Shown piece by piece: positions 52,648 through 60,731 of a stretch of 64,000 bases of DNA; position 1 is the first letter of the stretch, and each line of letters begins with the position of its first letter. The position numbers were made by a program, and so were the translations under genes. The notes beneath the pieces were generated by a model, which had not been told where the DNA came from, searched no databases, and was given only the letters and a program-made list of their open reading frames with translations. This DNA is from Saliniramus sp050485405 (GTDB taxonomy: Bacteria; Pseudomonadota; Alphaproteobacteria; Rhizobiales; Beijerinckiaceae), in NCBI GenBank assembly GCA_050485405.1, contig JBJHBI010000004.1, positions 30,686 to 94,685 of the forward strand. The letters run 5' to 3'.

Positions 52648-53960
52648 CGGCCATAGACCAGGTTTGGAAGCCACAATGCGATCTGCGGGAACATCGCCAC
52701 AAGCACCAGAGCCACGATCTGCAAGCCGATGAAGGGCCATTGCGCGGCGTAGATGTCGGTGAGCGAGATGTTGGGCGAGACCCCTTTGAGATAGAAACAC
52801 GCTGGTCCGAAGGGCGGGGTCAGATAGGCGATCTGCATGGCGAGATTGAACAGGATGCCGAACCAGATGGGGTCGTAGCCCATGCCGGTGACGACGGGCA
52901 GGAAGATCGGCATGGTCAGGAAGAGAATGCCGATCCAGTCGAGGAAGAATCCGAGGATGATGAAGCACAGGAGCATCACCGCGAGGATGATCGCGGGCTC
53001 GGGCGAGATGCCCGAGAGCATCGCCCGGGCGAAGGCGATGCCGCCGAGGAGATTGTAGACACCGATCAGCGCATTGGTGCCGAAGACCAGCCAGAAGACC
53101 ATGCCGCAGGTGCGCAAAGCCTGCATCAGGGCATCGCGGATCATGGTCCAGCTCAGTTCACCACGCACCCAGACGGCAAGCAGCATCCCCACCACACCGA
53201 CGGCGGCGGATTCGGTGATGCTCGCGAGCCCCGCATAGATCGAGACGAGGACGGATCCGGCGGCGAGGATGGGCAATGCGACGCGCCACAGGATCGCGCG
53301 TTTCTCGGCGGCGGGCAGAGCAAGCTCCGCCGGATCGGCAGCCGGCCCCATGGCCGGGTTCAGCCTGCACCGGATCAGGATGTAGCCGATATAGAGGCTC
53401 GCGACGAGGAGCCCCGGCAGCAGCGTCGCGAGGAAGAGCTGCGAGATCGACACCTGCGCGGTCAGACCGAAGAAGATCAGGATGATCGAGGGCGGGATCA
53501 TCGTCCCCAGGCTGCCGCCGGCGGTGACGATACCGATGGCGAGCTTGCGATCATAGCCGAGCCGCAGCATCTGCGGCAGCGCCACGAGCCCCAGCAGCAC
53601 GATCTCGCCGCCGATGATGCCGGTGGTCGCCCCCAGGATCACCGCGAGCGCGATCGTCATGATCCCGACGCCCCCGCGCAGCGATCCGCCCAGCATCTGG
53701 AAAGCGCGGTAGAGATCGCGCGCCACGCCGGAGCGTTCCATGATCGAGGCCATCAGAACGAACATCGGTACCGCGACGAGCGCGAAGGAGCCCAGCAGTT
53801 CCGCCGTGCGCGATCCGACGATGAACAGCCCCGGCGTCCCGAAATGCCACCAGGCCAGGCCGACGGCGATGGAGCCCGAAACGAAGGCCAGCGGCACGCC
53901 GGCTGCGATCAGCACGGCCATGGTCAGCACGATGCCGAGGGTGAGCGTCGCGATATCCAT
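52644..53960 (-). CDS. TRAP transporter large permease (DctM-like)
   Basis: A 438-residue inner-membrane protein with about twelve helices. Typical DctM stretches: GVPLAFVSGSIAVGLAWWHF, GGEIVLLGLVALPQML, TAGGSLGTMIPPSIILIFFG and QIAYLTPPFGPACFYLKGV (substrate-pore motif TPPFG). The ATG at 53960 overlaps the DctQ stop (TGATG). Together with DctQ and DctP it imports a carboxylate using the sodium or proton gradient; sodium coupling is typical in salt-tolerant bacteria. Confidence 0.94.
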   Translation of the reverse strand: MDIATLTLGIVLTMAVLIAAGVPLAFVSGSIAVGLAWWHFGTPGLFIVGSRTAELLGSFALVAVPMFVLMASIMERSGVARDLYRAFQMLGGSLRGGVGIMTIALAVILGATTGIIGGEIVLLGLVALPQMLRLGYDRKLAIGIVTAGGSLGTMIPPSIILIFFGLTAQVSISQLFLATLLPGLLVASLYIGYILIRCRLNPAMGPAADPAELALPAAEKRAILWRVALPILAAGSVLVSIYAGLASITESAAVGVVGMLLAVWVRGELSWTMIRDALMQALRTCGMVFWLVFGTNALIGVYNLLGGIAFARAMLSGISPEPAIILAVMLLCFIILGFFLDWIGILFLTMPIFLPVVTGMGYDPIWFGILFNLAMQIAYLTPPFGPACFYLKGVSPNISLTDIYAAQWPFIGLQIVALVLVAMFPQIALWLPNLVYGR

Positions 53961-54463
53961 CACGCGCGCCCTCGCAACAGGTCGATACCACGACGAATCA
54001 CCGCCAGCAGGAAGAGCGCCGCTCCGATCAGCAGCAACGTCTTGAGGAAAGCCGGCGCCGGCGTGTTCCACGAGGTGCCGGAGCGCTCGGGCATCCATTC
54101 ACCGAGCGCATTGAACCGCCACAGGCTGCGCTGCACGATGGCCCACATCGCGATGGTCAGTCCGGACAGGAAGACCACCCCCACGAGGAGCCCGAGCTTC
54201 TCGAAGAGCAGGCGCAGCCGCGGCGGCAGCTTGTCGATCAGGAGGGTGACGCGGATATGGCTGCCTTCGACCATGCAGACCGCGCCGCCGATGATGAACG
54301 CCGCCCCCGCGAGCAGCCCCGCGATCTCGTGCGCCCAGATCGTGGGCCGGCCGAAGCCGTACCGCATCACGACTTCGTAGACCATCATCAACGCGATGGC
54401 CATGAACCCCCAGGACAGGGCCGCCCCCAACGAGAGGATCACACGGTCGAACAGGCGCAGCAT
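53960..54463 (-). CDS. TRAP transporter small permease (DctQ-like)
   Basis: A 167-residue membrane protein with four helices and the DctQ pattern MVYEVVMRYGFGRPTIWAHE (the RY-F-x-x-P-x-W-x-x-E signature). It starts 83 bp after the DctP stop and overlaps dctM by one base. It is the accessory membrane subunit of the TRAP importer. Confidence 0.92.
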   Translation of the reverse strand: MLRLFDRVILSLGAALSWGFMAIALMMVYEVVMRYGFGRPTIWAHEIAGLLAGAAFIIGGAVCMVEGSHIRVTLLIDKLPPRLRLLFEKLGLLVGVVFLSGLTIAMWAIVQRSLWRFNALGEWMPERSGTSWNTPAPAFLKTLLLIGAALFLLAVIRRGIDLLRGRA

Positions 54464-54546
54464 GGCGGCTCCGGGCGTGATGGCGGGTGAGAATGGCGGG
54501 AAGCCGGCATTGCAGCTTCCCGCGAGTATGCGGATCGGCTGCCCGG

Positions 54547-55545
54547 TCAGTCCAGCCCGAGTTCACCGAGGAACGCGCGGTGGCTCTCCACGATGCGCCC
54601 GGCGAGCTCGCTGCGGCTGCCCCAGTCTTCCCAGACCTCCATCGTCATCGCGCGGAAGATCGCGGCTTCTTCCTCACCGAATTCGATGATGGTGACGTCG
54701 AGTTCGCTGGTGACCATCTCGATGGCATCGAGATCTTCCTGGGTCAGCAATTCCTGCAAATCGTCCGACAGCGCGTTGCAGGCTTCTTCGAAGGCCTGCT
54801 GATTCTCCGCCGACAGGGCCTCCCATTTGTCCATGCGAACCGACATTTCGGTAGTGGGCATCGAATGGCGTGCCAGGATCGAGTATTTCGCCAGATCGTG
54901 AAGGCCGAGCTGGGTGTTGAAGCCGATCCCGGCCAGATCGACGGCGTCGAGCGCACCGGTCTCCATGGCGGTGACCGAATCCCCCACACCCATCGTGACG
55001 AGCGAGGCGCCGGCGCGGTTCAGGAGATCGCTGGCCAGCCCGCCCGGCGCGCGCATGCGCAGCCCTTCGAAATCACTGACGCCGTTGATCGGCACGGTCG
55101 AGGGAATCTGCTCCTCGGGCCAGTAGATGGGGCAGATGAAATGGAGCCCGTGCTCCGCATAGGCCTCGCGGGCGAGTTCGAGGCCACCGCCCTCGTGCCA
55201 CCAGCGCACCTGCTGGGCGGCATCGGGATAGGCGGCCAGCGTGTCGCCGAGCACGCCCAGCGCCGGGTCGATCCCCGCGAAGTAGCTCGATGCCGAATAT
55301 TGCCCGTCGAGAAGCCCGGCCTCGATGGCGCCGAGGGTCTCCGTCACGCCGACGACGGCGCCGCCGGGCAGGACCGTGATGTCGATGGCGCCGCCCGTTT
55401 CCTCGCGCAACCGGTCGGCCATGGCCTCGAAGGCGGTCGTCGTGGTGGCGGTCGCCCCGAGAAACGTCTGCATCCGGAAGCTTTCCGCATGGGCGGAACC
55501 GGCGATGAGAACGGCGATGGCCGTCGTGGTCAGTAATCGTTTCAT
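54547..55545 (-). CDS. TRAP transporter substrate-binding protein (DctP-like)
   Basis: A 332-residue periplasmic protein. The signal peptide covers residues 1-20 (TTTAIAVLIAGSAHAES). The mature protein opens FRMQTFLGATATTTTAFEAM, and the conserved carboxylate-binding region includes GLRMRAPGGLASDLLNRAGA (Arg for the substrate carboxylate) and DAVDLAGIGFNTQLGLHDLA. The QVRWWHEGGGLELAREAY type is common among TRAP proteins for larger or aromatic keto acids. Preceded by the beta-keto acid cleavage enzyme gene 34 bp upstream. Confidence 0.93.
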   Translation of the reverse strand: MKRLLTTTAIAVLIAGSAHAESFRMQTFLGATATTTTAFEAMADRLREETGGAIDITVLPGGAVVGVTETLGAIEAGLLDGQYSASSYFAGIDPALGVLGDTLAAYPDAAQQVRWWHEGGGLELAREAYAEHGLHFICPIYWPEEQIPSTVPINGVSDFEGLRMRAPGGLASDLLNRAGASLVTMGVGDSVTAMETGALDAVDLAGIGFNTQLGLHDLAKYSILARHSMPTTEMSVRMDKWEALSAENQQAFEEACNALSDDLQELLTQEDLDAIEMVTSELDVTIIEFGEEEAAIFRAMTMEVWEDWGSRSELAGRIVESHRAFLGELGLD

Positions 55546-55579
55546 TCTTATCCCTCCCTTTTCGTGATGATGCCGTGGA

Positions 55580-56464
55580 TTACGGCTTGTCGGCAGACAG
55601 GATGGCCCGCGCCTCTTCGACGGTAGCGGGTTCCCGGCCGAGTTTCTGCGCGATCTCCACCACCCGCGCGATCAACTCGGCATTGGTGGGGCAGCCCAGC
55701 TCCTGATACGGATAATCGCCGGTGCCGATGCTGATATGCCCGCCGGCGCGGATGATCTTCTCGGCGAGATCGAGCAGATTGCCTTTGTAGTTCACGACGG
55801 TCCAGACGATGCGCCGCCCCCTCGGCAAAAACATCAGATGCGCGTCGAGCCCCGCCTCGGTACCGGGATGGCCCGACAGGCTGATCCCGTCGGTCAGGCA
55901 GAAGCAGATATAGGCCGGTTCGTCGATCACGCCCATCTGCAGGAAAGCGTCGATCTGGCGGGTGAAGCTGACGTTCCAGGACACCAGATAGGGACGCAAG
56001 CCGTGATGGCGGATGCGCGATGCGAAATGCATCAGCGTCGCGGTGGAATTGCGATAGACGAGATCCGTGGTGGTGTAGCGTCGCGCGTCCGGATCCCACC
56101 AGTCGACATTGACCGAGCCCACATCCATTGGCGCGAAATCGACCGCCGTCTCTGGGCTCTGCATCGTCTCCTCGACGGCGGCGAACCGCTCTTCGGCGCT
56201 CGCATCGTTGGCGACGTAACCAAGCGAGGGATGGATCAGCACCGGACAGGCCTGGCGGATGAGGCGGTTGGTGGCGAGATAGTGCGTGCGGTTGTTGTCT
56301 GGAGCCCCGTTGGCGGTACGCCCGTGATAATGCACGACTGCTGCCCCCGCGCGCCAGCACGCCTCGGCATCGGCTGCGATCTCGTGGGGCAGGAACGGCA
56401 CATTTGGATTGGGGTCGCGCGGTGCGAGCTCGTTCACGCGCGCCTCGATGATGATCTTGTCCAT
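55580..56464 (-). CDS. Beta-keto acid cleavage enzyme (BKACE, DUF849/Kce family)
   Basis: A 294-residue zinc enzyme of the 3-keto-5-aminohexanoate cleavage family, which splits a beta-keto acid with acetyl-CoA to acetoacetate and an acyl-CoA. The zinc His pair is in AVVHYHGRTANG, and other family segments are PVLIHPSLGYV, ICFCLTDGISLSGHPGTEAG, HLMFLPRGRRIVWTVVNYKG and GGHISIGTGDYPY. ATG 56464 has GGAGG upstream; an earlier ATG adds 21 non-homologous residues. It is the first gene of the operon. Its presence suggests that the imported compound is, or becomes, a beta-keto acid. Confidence 0.92.
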   Translation of the reverse strand: MDKIIIEARVNELAPRDPNPNVPFLPHEIAADAEACWRAGAAVVHYHGRTANGAPDNNRTHYLATNRLIRQACPVLIHPSLGYVANDASAEERFAAVEETMQSPETAVDFAPMDVGSVNVDWWDPDARRYTTTDLVYRNSTATLMHFASRIRHHGLRPYLVSWNVSFTRQIDAFLQMGVIDEPAYICFCLTDGISLSGHPGTEAGLDAHLMFLPRGRRIVWTVVNYKGNLLDLAEKIIRAGGHISIGTGDYPYQELGCPTNAELIARVVEIAQKLGREPATVEEARAILSADKP

Positions 56465-56503
56465 GTCTCCTCCCAGAGACTGTCGCGATGATTGTCGAAT
56501 TGG

Positions 56504-56553
56504 CCGACTGATTATAACTTTCTGCATATATATCTTTAGGCATAGAGTATGGC
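56504..56553. promoter_or_regulatory. Divergent promoter/operator region of TRAP operon and sensor kinase
   Basis: This AT-rich stretch contains a perfect minus-strand -10 TATAAT (56516-56511), which would start the TRAP/BKACE operon about 40 nt before its ATG; no strong -35 is visible, suggesting activation. A near-dyad, GGCATA-GAG-TATGGC (56539-56553), sits beside it and could be the site of the NarL-type regulator encoded downstream on the other side. Based on pattern and position only. Confidence 0.45.
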
Positions 56554-56577
56554 AAATAGTTTTTGTCAGGAGGGACG

Positions 56578-58125
56578 ATGACGGCGACGACGGAGGATAT
56601 CGCGCTCGATCTGCGCACGTTGGTCGAAAACCTGCCGGGCAACATCGTCCGGCGGGTGCTGCATGCCGACGGGCGCTTCACCTATGCCTATCTCAGCCAG
56701 GGGCTGAGCGAGACTTTCCGCATGGACCCCGCCGAGATCACGGCGAGCACCGATGTCGATTTCCACTGGCTCCACGCAGAGGACCGGGCAGCCTTCCGCG
56801 AGGCGCTGCTCGTCTCGGCGCGCGACATGACCAATCTCGACATCGAGAACCGGGTGATCGGCCGCGACGGGGTCAGCCGCTGGGTGCGCTCGATCGCCCG
56901 CCCGCGCCCCGGTCCCGACGGTTCGGTGATCTGGGACGGGGTGGCGCTCGATGCCACGGAGAAGCGTCGCGCCGAGGACGAGATGCGCTCAGCCGTCGCG
57001 CGGGCGGAAGCAGCCGATGCCGCGAAGTCGCGCTTTCTCGCCGCAGCCAGCCACGATCTGCGACAGCCGCTTCAGGCGATGCGTTTCCATCTCGGTGCGA
57101 TCGAGCATCTCGTCACCGATACGCGCGCGACGCGCAGCCTCTGTCACCTGCGTGATTGCCTGGGCTCGATGGAGGGTCTGCTGACCTCGCTGCTCGACGT
57201 GTCGCGCCTCGATGCCGGCGTGGTGACGCCGCAGTCGGAGGCGGTGGCCCTCGCCGCGCTGGCCGAGCGGCTCGGAGCCGAGTTTTCCGGCCTCGCGCGC
57301 GATCGCGGCATCGTGCTCGTCCTCGATGCCGGGCCGCAGACGGTGACGGTCGATCCGGCCCTGACCTCCACGGTCCTGCGCAATCTCGTCCAGAACGCCC
57401 TGCGATTCACGCCCGATGACGGGAAAGTGGTGCTGCGCTTGCGCCATCGGCCCGACGGGAACGGCGGCAGGCTGGTCGCGCTGGTGGTGGATGACGGCCC
57501 CGGCATCGCGGCCGCCGACCGGGAACGTATCTTCGAACCCTTCGCCAGGATCGGCACCCCGGCGCAGGACGGCGCGACGGGCCTCGGCCTCGGCCTCGCC
57601 ATCGTCGCCCGTCTGACCGCGCTGCTCGAAGGCGAAGTCCGGCTTCGCAGCCGGCCCGGCAAGGGCAGCGCCTTCCGCGTGACGCTGCCTGCTGCTGAAG
57701 CGGAACGCGTTACGCAGCCTCCTGCGCCACCCGCCGGCACCGGGGGGCTCGACGGGTTGCGGGTTCTCCTCGTCGAGGACGATAGCCGGGTCGCGCAGGC
57801 GCTGGCGACCCTGCTGGATCTCTGGGGCTGCGAGGTGACCCCCTGCACCCGCGCACGCGAGGCCGAGGCGGCACTGGCAGTGACGAAGCCGGACGTGGTC
57901 ATCACCGATTTCAGACTGGCCGGCGGGCGGACGGGGCTCGATCTGCTGATCGCTCTGCGCGATCGCTCGGGAGGGACGCTCGGTGGTATCGTTCTGACCG
58001 GCGAGGGTGATCGCGAGAGCCTTCGCGCCATCGGCGGCGAGGGTTTTCTGACCCTTCACAAGCCCGTCGCGCCGGCGCGGCTGCGGGCCGCCATCCAGGC
58101 CGCTTTGCGAGGTTTGCGTCGATGA
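56578..58125 (+). CDS. Hybrid PAS sensor histidine kinase with C-terminal receiver
   Basis: A 515-residue cytoplasmic kinase without membrane helices. A PAS/PAC module spans ~10-130, HisKA has the phosphorylated His in AAASHDLRQPLQAMRFHL (H159), HATPase boxes are VQNALRFTP, VDDGPGIAA and TGLGLGLAIVARL, and a receiver occupies ~395-512 (LLVEDDSRVAQAL, phospho-Asp in VITDFRLAGG, Lys in LHKPVAP). AGGAGGG lies 5-8 bp before the ATG at 56578. It is divergent from the TRAP/BKACE operon and coupled to the response regulator, so it likely senses that operon's substrate inside the cell. Confidence 0.92.
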   Translation: MTATTEDIALDLRTLVENLPGNIVRRVLHADGRFTYAYLSQGLSETFRMDPAEITASTDVDFHWLHAEDRAAFREALLVSARDMTNLDIENRVIGRDGVSRWVRSIARPRPGPDGSVIWDGVALDATEKRRAEDEMRSAVARAEAADAAKSRFLAAASHDLRQPLQAMRFHLGAIEHLVTDTRATRSLCHLRDCLGSMEGLLTSLLDVSRLDAGVVTPQSEAVALAALAERLGAEFSGLARDRGIVLVLDAGPQTVTVDPALTSTVLRNLVQNALRFTPDDGKVVLRLRHRPDGNGGRLVALVVDDGPGIAAADRERIFEPFARIGTPAQDGATGLGLGLAIVARLTALLEGEVRLRSRPGKGSAFRVTLPAAEAERVTQPPAPPAGTGGLDGLRVLLVEDDSRVAQALATLLDLWGCEVTPCTRAREAEAALAVTKPDVVITDFRLAGGRTGLDLLIALRDRSGGTLGGIVLTGEGDRESLRAIGGEGFLTLHKPVAPARLRAAIQAALRGLRR

Positions 58126-58718
58126 AAATCCTTCTGGCCGACGATCATGGCCTGTTCCGCGCAGGGATCGCCGACATCCTCGCGCGCGGATTTCCCGGAG
58201 CGACGCTGGACCAGGTGCCCGACCTGCCCTCCGTCCTGGCGCGGCTCGAAGGGGGCGATTACGACCTGATCCTGCTCGATGTCTTCATGCCGGGGATGGA
58301 AGGTGCGACCTCGGCGCGGCAAGTCGCGGATGCCGCGCCCACGACACCCGTCGTCGCCGTATCCGCCCTCGAGGACCCGGCGGCGATCAGGCGGCTGATG
58401 GAGGCCGGCATTGCCGGGTTCATCTCGAAATCCGTGGATCACGATCGCTTCGTGGCAGGCCTTCGCTCCATTCTGGAGACCGGCGCGCCCTGCGTGCTCG
58501 GCGCCGCCCCCGCCTCCGAACCTCCGCCCGGCCTGTCGCCGCGTCAGCGCCAGATCATGGGCCTGATCCGGGAGGGCTTGTCGAACCAGCAGATCGCCGC
58601 GCGCCTCAACATCACCGAGGGCACGGTGAAAATTCACGTCTCCAGCATCCTGCGCGCGCTCGGCGCGGCCAACCGCACGGAAGCGGTCGCGCTCTGGTTC
58701 GGCAATACCAGTGTCTGA
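58122..58718 (+). CDS. NarL/LuxR-type response regulator
   Basis: A 198-residue regulator whose ATG overlaps the kinase stop (ATGA). The receiver has DD (7-8), the phospho-Asp in LILLDVFMPGM (D53) and the Lys in FISKSV; the C-terminal HTH reads SPRQRQIMGLIREGLSNQQI then AARLNITEGTVKIHVSSI. As the partner of the hybrid kinase it probably activates the divergent TRAP/BKACE operon. Confidence 0.94.
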   Translation: MKILLADDHGLFRAGIADILARGFPGATLDQVPDLPSVLARLEGGDYDLILLDVFMPGMEGATSARQVADAAPTTPVVAVSALEDPAAIRRLMEAGIAGFISKSVDHDRFVAGLRSILETGAPCVLGAAPASEPPPGLSPRQRQIMGLIREGLSNQQIAARLNITEGTVKIHVSSILRALGAANRTEAVALWFGNTSV

Positions 58719-58732
58719 TGCGCCATAGTTTA

Positions 58733-58758
58733 GTGGCGCCGCATGCGAAAGGCGCCAC
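58733..58758. terminator. Symmetrical hairpin between convergent genes
   Basis: GTGGCGCC and GGCGCCAC form a perfect 8-bp stem with a 10-nt loop, 15 bp after the response regulator stop and 64 bp before the AzlD end. No T run follows on either strand, so it is a terminator candidate only by position and stability. Confidence 0.45.
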
Positions 58759-58821
58759 AGATCATTCCCGCCGCCCCGGCGCCTGCACGGGCGAGCCCGG
58801 CTCTGATGACTACGGTACGGC

Positions 58822-59142
58822 TCAGGGCAAAGCCCAGCCGAGGAAGGCGAATGCGGCGACGCCGGCGAGTACGGTCAGGAACAGGCTGCGCGTGGCCAGA
58901 CCGACGGCGAAGCTCACCATGGTGGCGAGGAGCGAAATGCTCCAACCCGCCTCCGTCAGGGCGGGATGCCCCATCACTTCGCTGACGATGATCGCCGCCA
59001 TGATGGCCGCCGGCACGTAGTTCAGCCATTCGCGCACGGCGAGCGGGAACGTCATGCGGGAGAGCAGCACGATGGGCAGCGCACGCATCGATACGGTGAC
59101 CGCGGCGCATAGCAACACCGTCAGGAAGAAGGACGAAGCCAT
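58822..59142 (-). CDS. azlD: AzlD-family membrane protein (amino-acid exporter small subunit)
   Basis: A 106-residue protein with four hydrophobic helices; AzlD motifs are FLTVLLCAAVTVSMRALPIV and VREWLNYVPAAIMAAIIVSE (the conserved YVPxAxxAAI). It overlaps the azlC 3' end by 22 bp. AzlC and AzlD together export branched-chain amino acids or analogues. Last gene of a five-gene operon that also encodes amino acid-building enzymes. Confidence 0.9.
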   Translation of the reverse strand: MASSFFLTVLLCAAVTVSMRALPIVLLSRMTFPLAVREWLNYVPAAIMAAIIVSEVMGHPALTEAGWSISLLATMVSFAVGLATRSLFLTVLAGVAAFAFLGWALP

Positions 59143-59879
59143 TGGCGGTTCCGATGCAGGTTGCGTAACGAAAGCAGGGCGCTGACCAAGGCCCCGAGTA
59201 CAGTGGCGGCCAGGAGCACGACATTCGCCGGCGCGACCTGGAACAGCACGATCACCATTCCGGCGGCGACGGCGGTCGCGACCAGCTCCAGAGCGCGGGT
59301 ATTGCTGGCGAGATAGGTCAGCAGCAGGAGCCCGACGAACATCGCCGTGAGGCTAAAGCTCAGGCTGTCGATCATTGCCTCCGGCAAATACCGCGCCAGC
59401 GTTGCCCCGGCCAGATTTGCGATGATCCAGTTCAGATAAGCCGTCAGGTTCAGACCGAGGAGCCAGCGGAACGGCAAAGCGCCCGACGCCTTGGCACGCT
59501 GCGCGGCGACACCGAAGGTCTCGTCCGTCAAAAGCGCGCCGCCGAGCAGCTTTTCTCCCCAACGATTGTTCTGAAAGAAGGGCGACAGGCAGGAACTCAT
59601 CAAGAGATAGCGGGCATTGACCAGGAGCACACTGAAGACGATGGCGAACATGCCGACATTGGCCAAAGCGAGCGAGTAGAAGAGAAACTGCGCCGATCCC
59701 GCATAGAGGAGCGCCGCGAGCAACGCGACCTCGATCACCGAGAAACCGGAGAGCGTGCCGATCCCGCCGGCGGCAAATCCGATGCTCCAATAGCCGAGCA
59801 CGGTGGGCAGGCAGGCCAAGAACCCGGCCCGGAATCCGTCTTCCGGTGCGCTGGGGTGGGTGTTCGCCCGTTCACTCAT
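59121..59879 (-). CDS. azlC: AzlC-family amino-acid exporter large subunit
   Basis: A 252-residue protein with about six to seven helices. AzlC features are LPTVLGYWSIGFAAGGIG, LLYAGSAQFLFYSLALANVG, VLLVNARYLLMS and LLTDETFGVAAQRA (the conserved T-D-E-x-F/Y). The ATG at 59879 overlaps the methyltransferase stop (ATGA), indicating coupling of synthesis and export. The open frame continues upstream but only as a shadow. Predicted to export an amino acid or a modified amino acid with AzlD. Confidence 0.93.
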   Translation of the reverse strand: MSERANTHPSAPEDGFRAGFLACLPTVLGYWSIGFAAGGIGTLSGFSVIEVALLAALLYAGSAQFLFYSLALANVGMFAIVFSVLLVNARYLLMSSCLSPFFQNNRWGEKLLGGALLTDETFGVAAQRAKASGALPFRWLLGLNLTAYLNWIIANLAGATLARYLPEAMIDSLSFSLTAMFVGLLLLTYLASNTRALELVATAVAAGMVIVLFQVAPANVVLLAATVLGALVSALLSLRNLHRNRQWLRPSS

Positions 59880-60721
59880 CGCCTGCTCACCGAGATCACA
59901 TAGGCCGCCATCGGAACGACGAAACTGCCGTTCTCGCGGTAGTTCGCCCTGATGTCGGTCGCCATGGCGTGCCGGATGTTTTCGAGGACCCTCGCCGGTT
60001 GGCACCGCAATTGTGCGCCGGAGCGCACGGAACCCGCGTACTCGGCCTGGAACAATTCGTCGGGCGTCTTCAACCGCCATGGGACGATTTGAAGCTGTGA
60101 AGACATCGTCGTGGCGTCGAGCCCGGCCCGACCGAGCGCGGCGCGCAATTCGGAAAAGTCCAGGAGGTGGTGATAGTCGGGCGCCTCAGGCACGGGAGAT
60201 GACGTAACGGCATGTTGCTCCACCGCGGTTTCTAGAATCAGCGCTGCGGCATTGCGAGCGCGCTCCGCCCAAAGCGTGAAAGCCAGCGTGCCACCCGGTA
60301 GCAGGACACGCGCGGCCTCCGCGAAGACGGCTGCGGGATCCGTGAAATGTTGCATTCCAAAGTTGCATATTACGGCGTCGAATTCCTGCTCTTCGAATGG
60401 CAAGTCCAGTACGTCGGCAATGCGAAATGTCGCTTCGGGATACGCAGTTTCGGCATGTGCGATCATGCGCGCAGAGAAATCCACGCCATGTGCCTGGGCA
60501 CCGAGCGCAGCTGCCGTACCGGCGGCATAACCCGGCCCCGTTGCCAGATCGAGCACACGACGCCCTTCGACACGTGGCAGGGTACGAAGAATGGCGGGAA
60601 TGAAAGCACGAGTGACATGCCCCCAGGACAGGTCGTACTCGGTCGCCCGCTCCTCCCAACCACGATATTCGAATTCGTGGAAACTGGGCCGATCAATTGC
60701 TTCGGCTCGACTTGTAATCAT
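59876..60721 (-). CDS. Class I SAM-dependent methyltransferase
   Basis: A 281-residue cytoplasmic enzyme. SAM motif I is VLDLATGPGYAAGTAAALGA, followed by VDFSARMIAHAE, and motif post-I/II DAVICNFGMQHFTDPAAVFA; LPGGTLAFTLWAER is the usual post-II strand of UbiE/ArsM-like enzymes. ATG 60721 has GAGGA upstream. It begins 10 bp after the PLP-enzyme stop and overlaps azlC, so its substrate is probably the PLP enzyme's product. The fold does not tell whether N, O, S or C is methylated. Confidence 0.88.
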   Translation of the reverse strand: MITSRAEAIDRPSFHEFEYRGWEERATEYDLSWGHVTRAFIPAILRTLPRVEGRRVLDLATGPGYAAGTAAALGAQAHGVDFSARMIAHAETAYPEATFRIADVLDLPFEEQEFDAVICNFGMQHFTDPAAVFAEAARVLLPGGTLAFTLWAERARNAAALILETAVEQHAVTSSPVPEAPDYHHLLDFSELRAALGRAGLDATTMSSQLQIVPWRLKTPDELFQAEYAGSVRSGAQLRCQPARVLENIRHAMATDIRANYRENGSFVVPMAAYVISVSRR

Positions 60722-60731
60722 GATTTGGTCC

